Origin: Caldifarciminota bacterium 4484_100
GTDB taxonomy: Bacteria; Hydrothermota; Tepidihabitantia; SM23-42
Assembly (NCBI GenBank): GCA_002049785.1
Contig: MUKB01000103.1
Coordinates: 1 to 6,780 of the forward strand
Length of the DNA stretch: 6,780 nt
Direction: 5' to 3'
The notes under the pieces are model-generated. The model worked only from the letters and a program-made list of their open reading frames with translations. It did not search any database and was not told where the DNA came from. The first letter of the stretch is position 1. Each line of letters begins with the position of its first letter. Both the position numbers and the translations under genes were made by a program. Of this stretch, positions 5,238 through 6,780 are shown in pieces.

Positions 5238-5467
5238 ACACCTCCTTCTGAGCAGGGCGGGGTATCACAAGGTTCGGTTCTCCCACAACAGGTTCTTCCC
5301 TTGGTGCGACTTCCACCCATAATAACCGCACCCGGAGCCGAAACGATCTTTGTCAACCTATCTGAACCACAATAGCTGCAGGTAATCGTCTGATTATCAT
5401 TCGCACTCTTAAAAAATATCTCGGTTATTTTGCCACAATCCTCACACCGATATTCATAAATTGGCAT
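5222..5467 (-). CDS. FmdB-family zinc-ribbon protein with Cys-rich tail
   Basis: An 81-residue protein that opens with MPIYEYRCEDCGKITEIFF, the hallmark start of FmdB/CxxC zinc-ribbon regulatory-type proteins. The ribbon cysteines are 8, 11, 30 and 33 (TCSYCGSDRLTKIVS). The tail (55-81) adds Cys 60, 61, 67, 72 and 78 in a low-complexity stretch, a common family variation that may bind another metal. Despite the family name there is no evidence that it regulates formamidase genes here. The start has AGGAG about 6 nt upstream; this site overlaps the stop of the preceding small gene. Its 3' end overlaps the ferredoxin gene by 16 nt. Confidence 0.9.
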   Translation of the reverse strand: MPIYEYRCEDCGKITEIFFKSANDNQTITCSYCGSDRLTKIVSAPGAVIMGGSRTKGRTCCGRTEPCDTPPCSEGGVCQRD

Positions 5468-5475
5468 AACTACTC

Positions 5476-5649
5476 CTAATCAGGCACACCTATTCTATGG
5501 GGCAGGGTGGCTCCACAGACCGGGCACACACAATTACCACCTGGTCCCAGACCCTTTCCACCCATCCTTCCTCGACCCTGTCCCCTTCTCTGACCTCGGC
5601 CAGTTCCTGGCCCCATACCACGGGGTCCGGTTCCATCACCTCTTGGCAT
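5476..5649 (-). CDS. Small Gly/Arg-rich protein with CxCPxCG motif (DUF5320-like)
   Basis: A 57-residue protein from an ATG at 5649 to a TAG at 5478-5476. It begins MPRGDGTGPRGMGPGTGRG, continues as an R/G/Q-rich repeat-like stretch (to about residue 38), then NCVCPVCGATLPHR (39-52), with Cys 40, 42 and 45. The start MPxGDGTGPxGxGPxTGRG is typical of small anaerobe proteins I recall as DUF5320, usually encoded next to NifX-like and Mrp/MinD ATPase genes, as here. A perfect AAGGAGG lies 4 nt before the ATG. The function is unknown; the cysteines may bind a metal or cluster, and the disordered Gly/Arg arm may contact nucleic acid or a partner. A plus-strand frame over the same bases (5497-5766) is a shadow. 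Confidence 0.88.
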   Translation of the reverse strand: MPRGDGTGPRGMGPGTGRGQRRGQGRGRMGGKGLGPGGNCVCPVCGATLPHRIGVPD

Positions 5650-5662
5650 CTTGCCTCCTTAA

Positions 5663-6037
5663 TTAATTATTTAATTTATGACCATCACACTCGGTATAAC
5701 CACCCCTGGTTCGTTCGCATAGCGATTCACCGCCTTCTAATGTCCCATCCAGAATTTTATCTATAACCGCATCAATATCACCGGTAACACCAAGCACCGT
5801 ATCAATCCCGTATTGTTCAAACAAGACCTTTGCCCTGGTCCCCATCCCTCCTGCGATGATACATTCTATCCCGCGTTCGGAAAAAAATTGGGGCAAGAAT
5901 CCAGGCTGATGTCCAGGATTGGAAATAACCTCCTTCTTCTTCAATTTTCCTTCTTCGATATCAATAATCGTAAAATATGGACATCGACCAAAATGTGGAG
6001 ATACTGAATTGTTATCGGTAGAAATCACTATCTTCAT
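5663..6037 (-). CDS. NifX/NifB-C-like dinitrogenase iron-molybdenum cofactor-binding-domain protein
   Basis: A 124-residue single-domain protein of the COG1433/MTH1175 type. It starts MKIVISTDNNSVSPHFGRC, with the signature PHFGRCPYF (14-22), then GHQPGFLPQFFSERGIECII (42-61), GGMGTRA, and the ending GGESLCERTRGGYTECDGH (102-120), which has Cys 107 and 117. The RNase H-like fold binds Fe-S or Fe-Mo-type clusters in NifX, NafY and NifB C-termini; stand-alone members occur widely in anaerobes without nitrogenase, and their cofactor is unknown. I choose the ATG at 6037 (AAGGGG 5 nt upstream, canonical family start) rather than the GTG at 6043, which overlaps the Mrp stop as GTGA and lies against the ribosome binding site. 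No nif gene is visible nearby. Confidence 0.92.
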   Translation of the reverse strand: MKIVISTDNNSVSPHFGRCPYFTIIDIEEGKLKKKEVISNPGHQPGFLPQFFSERGIECIIAGGMGTRAKVLFEQYGIDTVLGVTGDIDAVIDKILDGTLEGGESLCERTRGGYTECDGHKLNN

Positions 6038-6039
6038 CT

Positions 6040-6780
6040 TCACCCCTTGGAATTGTTGATAATCTTTTCCACAATATCATTGAACGCCTTTGCAGCATCT
6101 GATTCGGATTGATGGATTATAAACGGCTTACCATCATCACCCAGTTCGACAATCTTGGGATCGATCGGCACACTTCCCAGAAAAGGCACACCAAGTTCTT
6201 CTGCCGCCTTTCTTCCTCCACCCTCTTTAAAAAGGTTGATCTTCTTACCGCAGTGGGGGCAGGTCAGACCGCTCATATTTTCTATAATACCATAGGTCTT
6301 GAGATTCAACTTACGCGCAAAATCGACCGCCTTTCTTGAATCGAGAAGAGAAACCTCTTGGGGTGTCGTAACCACAATTGCACCAGTAGCAGGAATCAAC
6401 TGAGCAACAGATAGCGGTTCATCTCCTGTTCCTGGAGGAGAATCGATAATCAACCAATCCAGTTCCCCCCATTCCACATCTCCGAGAAACTGTCGAATTA
6501 ACTTCATCTTCAAAGGCCCACGCCAGATCACCGCTGTATCCTTATCCCGAAGCAGAAATGCCATTGATACAAGCGACAAATTTTCGGTTATCTTCACCGG
6601 TTTGATCTTATTCTCACCTGCAGATTCCAACTGTCTTCCTTCAACCCCAAGGAACTTTGCCAGATTTGGTCCATGAATATCCACATCAAGCATTCCAACC
6701 TTCTGATTTCGTCTGCTCAGTGCAATCCCGAGATTCACTGCCACTGTGCTCTTACCAACCCCTCCTTTTCCTGAAAAGAC
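6040..6780 (-). CDS. mrp: Mrp/NBP35 (ApbC)-type Fe-S carrier P-loop ATPase, N-terminus cut by the window edge
   Basis: The frame is open from the right edge, giving 246 visible residues. It begins [18 protein letters not shown], so the deviant Walker A (visible residues 4-12) is present and only a short N-terminal part is missing. Further motifs are [23 protein letters not shown] (switch, visible 113-120), and the paired cysteines LTCPHCGKK (visible Cys 174 and 177) near the C-terminus, which bind a bridging [4Fe-4S] cluster in Mrp/NBP35 dimers. Family role: ATP-dependent assembly and transfer of Fe-S clusters. There is no sign of a DUF59 domain in the visible part. The GTG at 6744 lies inside the P-loop region and cannot be the true start. 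The stop is 2 nt before the NifX-like ATG, so the two are co-transcribed. Confidence 0.95.
   Translation of the reverse strand, partial: VFSGKGGVGKSTVAVNLGIALSRRNQKVGMLDVDIHGPNLAKFLGVEGRQLESAGENKIKPVKITENLSLVSMAFLLRDKDTAVIWRGPLKMKLIRQFLGDVEWGELDWLIIDSPPGTGDEPLSVAQLIPATGAIVVTTPQEVSLLDSRKAVDFARKLNLKTYGIIENMSGLTCPHCGKKINLFKEGGGRKAAEELGVPFLGSVPIDPKIVELGDDGKPFIIHQSESDAAKAFNDIVEKIINNSKG

Noticed and set aside
5663..6037. Nitrogenase cofactor assembly (true NifX/NifB)
   Set aside because: There is no radical-SAM NifB domain and no nif structural gene; stand-alone proteins of this domain are common outside nitrogen fixation.
6040..6744. Internal GTG at 6744 as the start of the Mrp-type protein
   Set aside because: The frame is open upstream and encodes the P-loop (GKGGVGKST) before this codon, so the gene is cut by the window edge.

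Overview
The window is a tightly packed, single-strand (minus) gene block from what looks like an anaerobic bacterium. Shine-Dalgarno sites and a sigma70-type promoter argue for Bacteria, and the number of [4Fe-4S] and cysteine-rich proteins argues for anaerobic metabolism. The exported-protein fragment at the left edge (GPDVRLT...GDTVHLVW) and the short CTGAA/TTCAG palindromes remind me of candidate phylum WOR-3 (Stahlbacteria-like) genomes. That placement is an impression from memory, not a measured result.

Layout, in transcription order (right to left): an Mrp/NBP35-type ATPase cut by the right edge (6780-6040); a NifX/NifB-C-like metal-cluster-binding protein (6037-5663); a 57-residue Gly/Arg-rich protein with a CxCPxCG motif (5649-5476); an FmdB-type zinc ribbon with a Cys-rich tail (5467-5222); a 2x[4Fe-4S] ferredoxin (5237-4944); a shortened COG1237-type metallo-beta-lactamase-fold protein (4941-4417); a class I methyltransferase (4417-3800); a MinD-type ATPase with an inserted 2x[4Fe-4S] domain (3803-2907); a 10-TM-type putative heavy-metal/manganese permease (2907-1879); a second methyltransferase (1879-1340); and a second MinD-ferredoxin ATPase (1343-480). 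Eleven genes follow each other with gaps of at most 13 nt, or overlap, mostly through GTGA, ATGA or TGATG junctions, so they are almost certainly one transcript whose promoter lies beyond the right edge.

Positions 195-479 hold no gene. They carry three CTGAA...TTCAG palindromic repeats, a 9-bp tandem array, a 7-bp T-rich array, a possible terminator for the operon, and a strong promoter (TTGACA-N16-GATAAT). The promoter drives a separate minus-strand gene starting at 194, which encodes the N-terminus of an exported sialidase/BNR-like protein.

Working picture (inference): Mrp, the NifX-like protein, the ferredoxin and the two MinD-ferredoxin ATPases form an ATP-dependent Fe-S or metallocluster assembly or transfer set. 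The metal permease sits between two copies of a [methyltransferase + MinD-ferredoxin] module, which ties the set to a particular metal or metalloid. The cofactor and target are unknown. The most interesting points are the duplicated module around the permease, the MBL-fold protein that has lost its HxHxDH metal site, and the repeat-derived end of the last operon gene.
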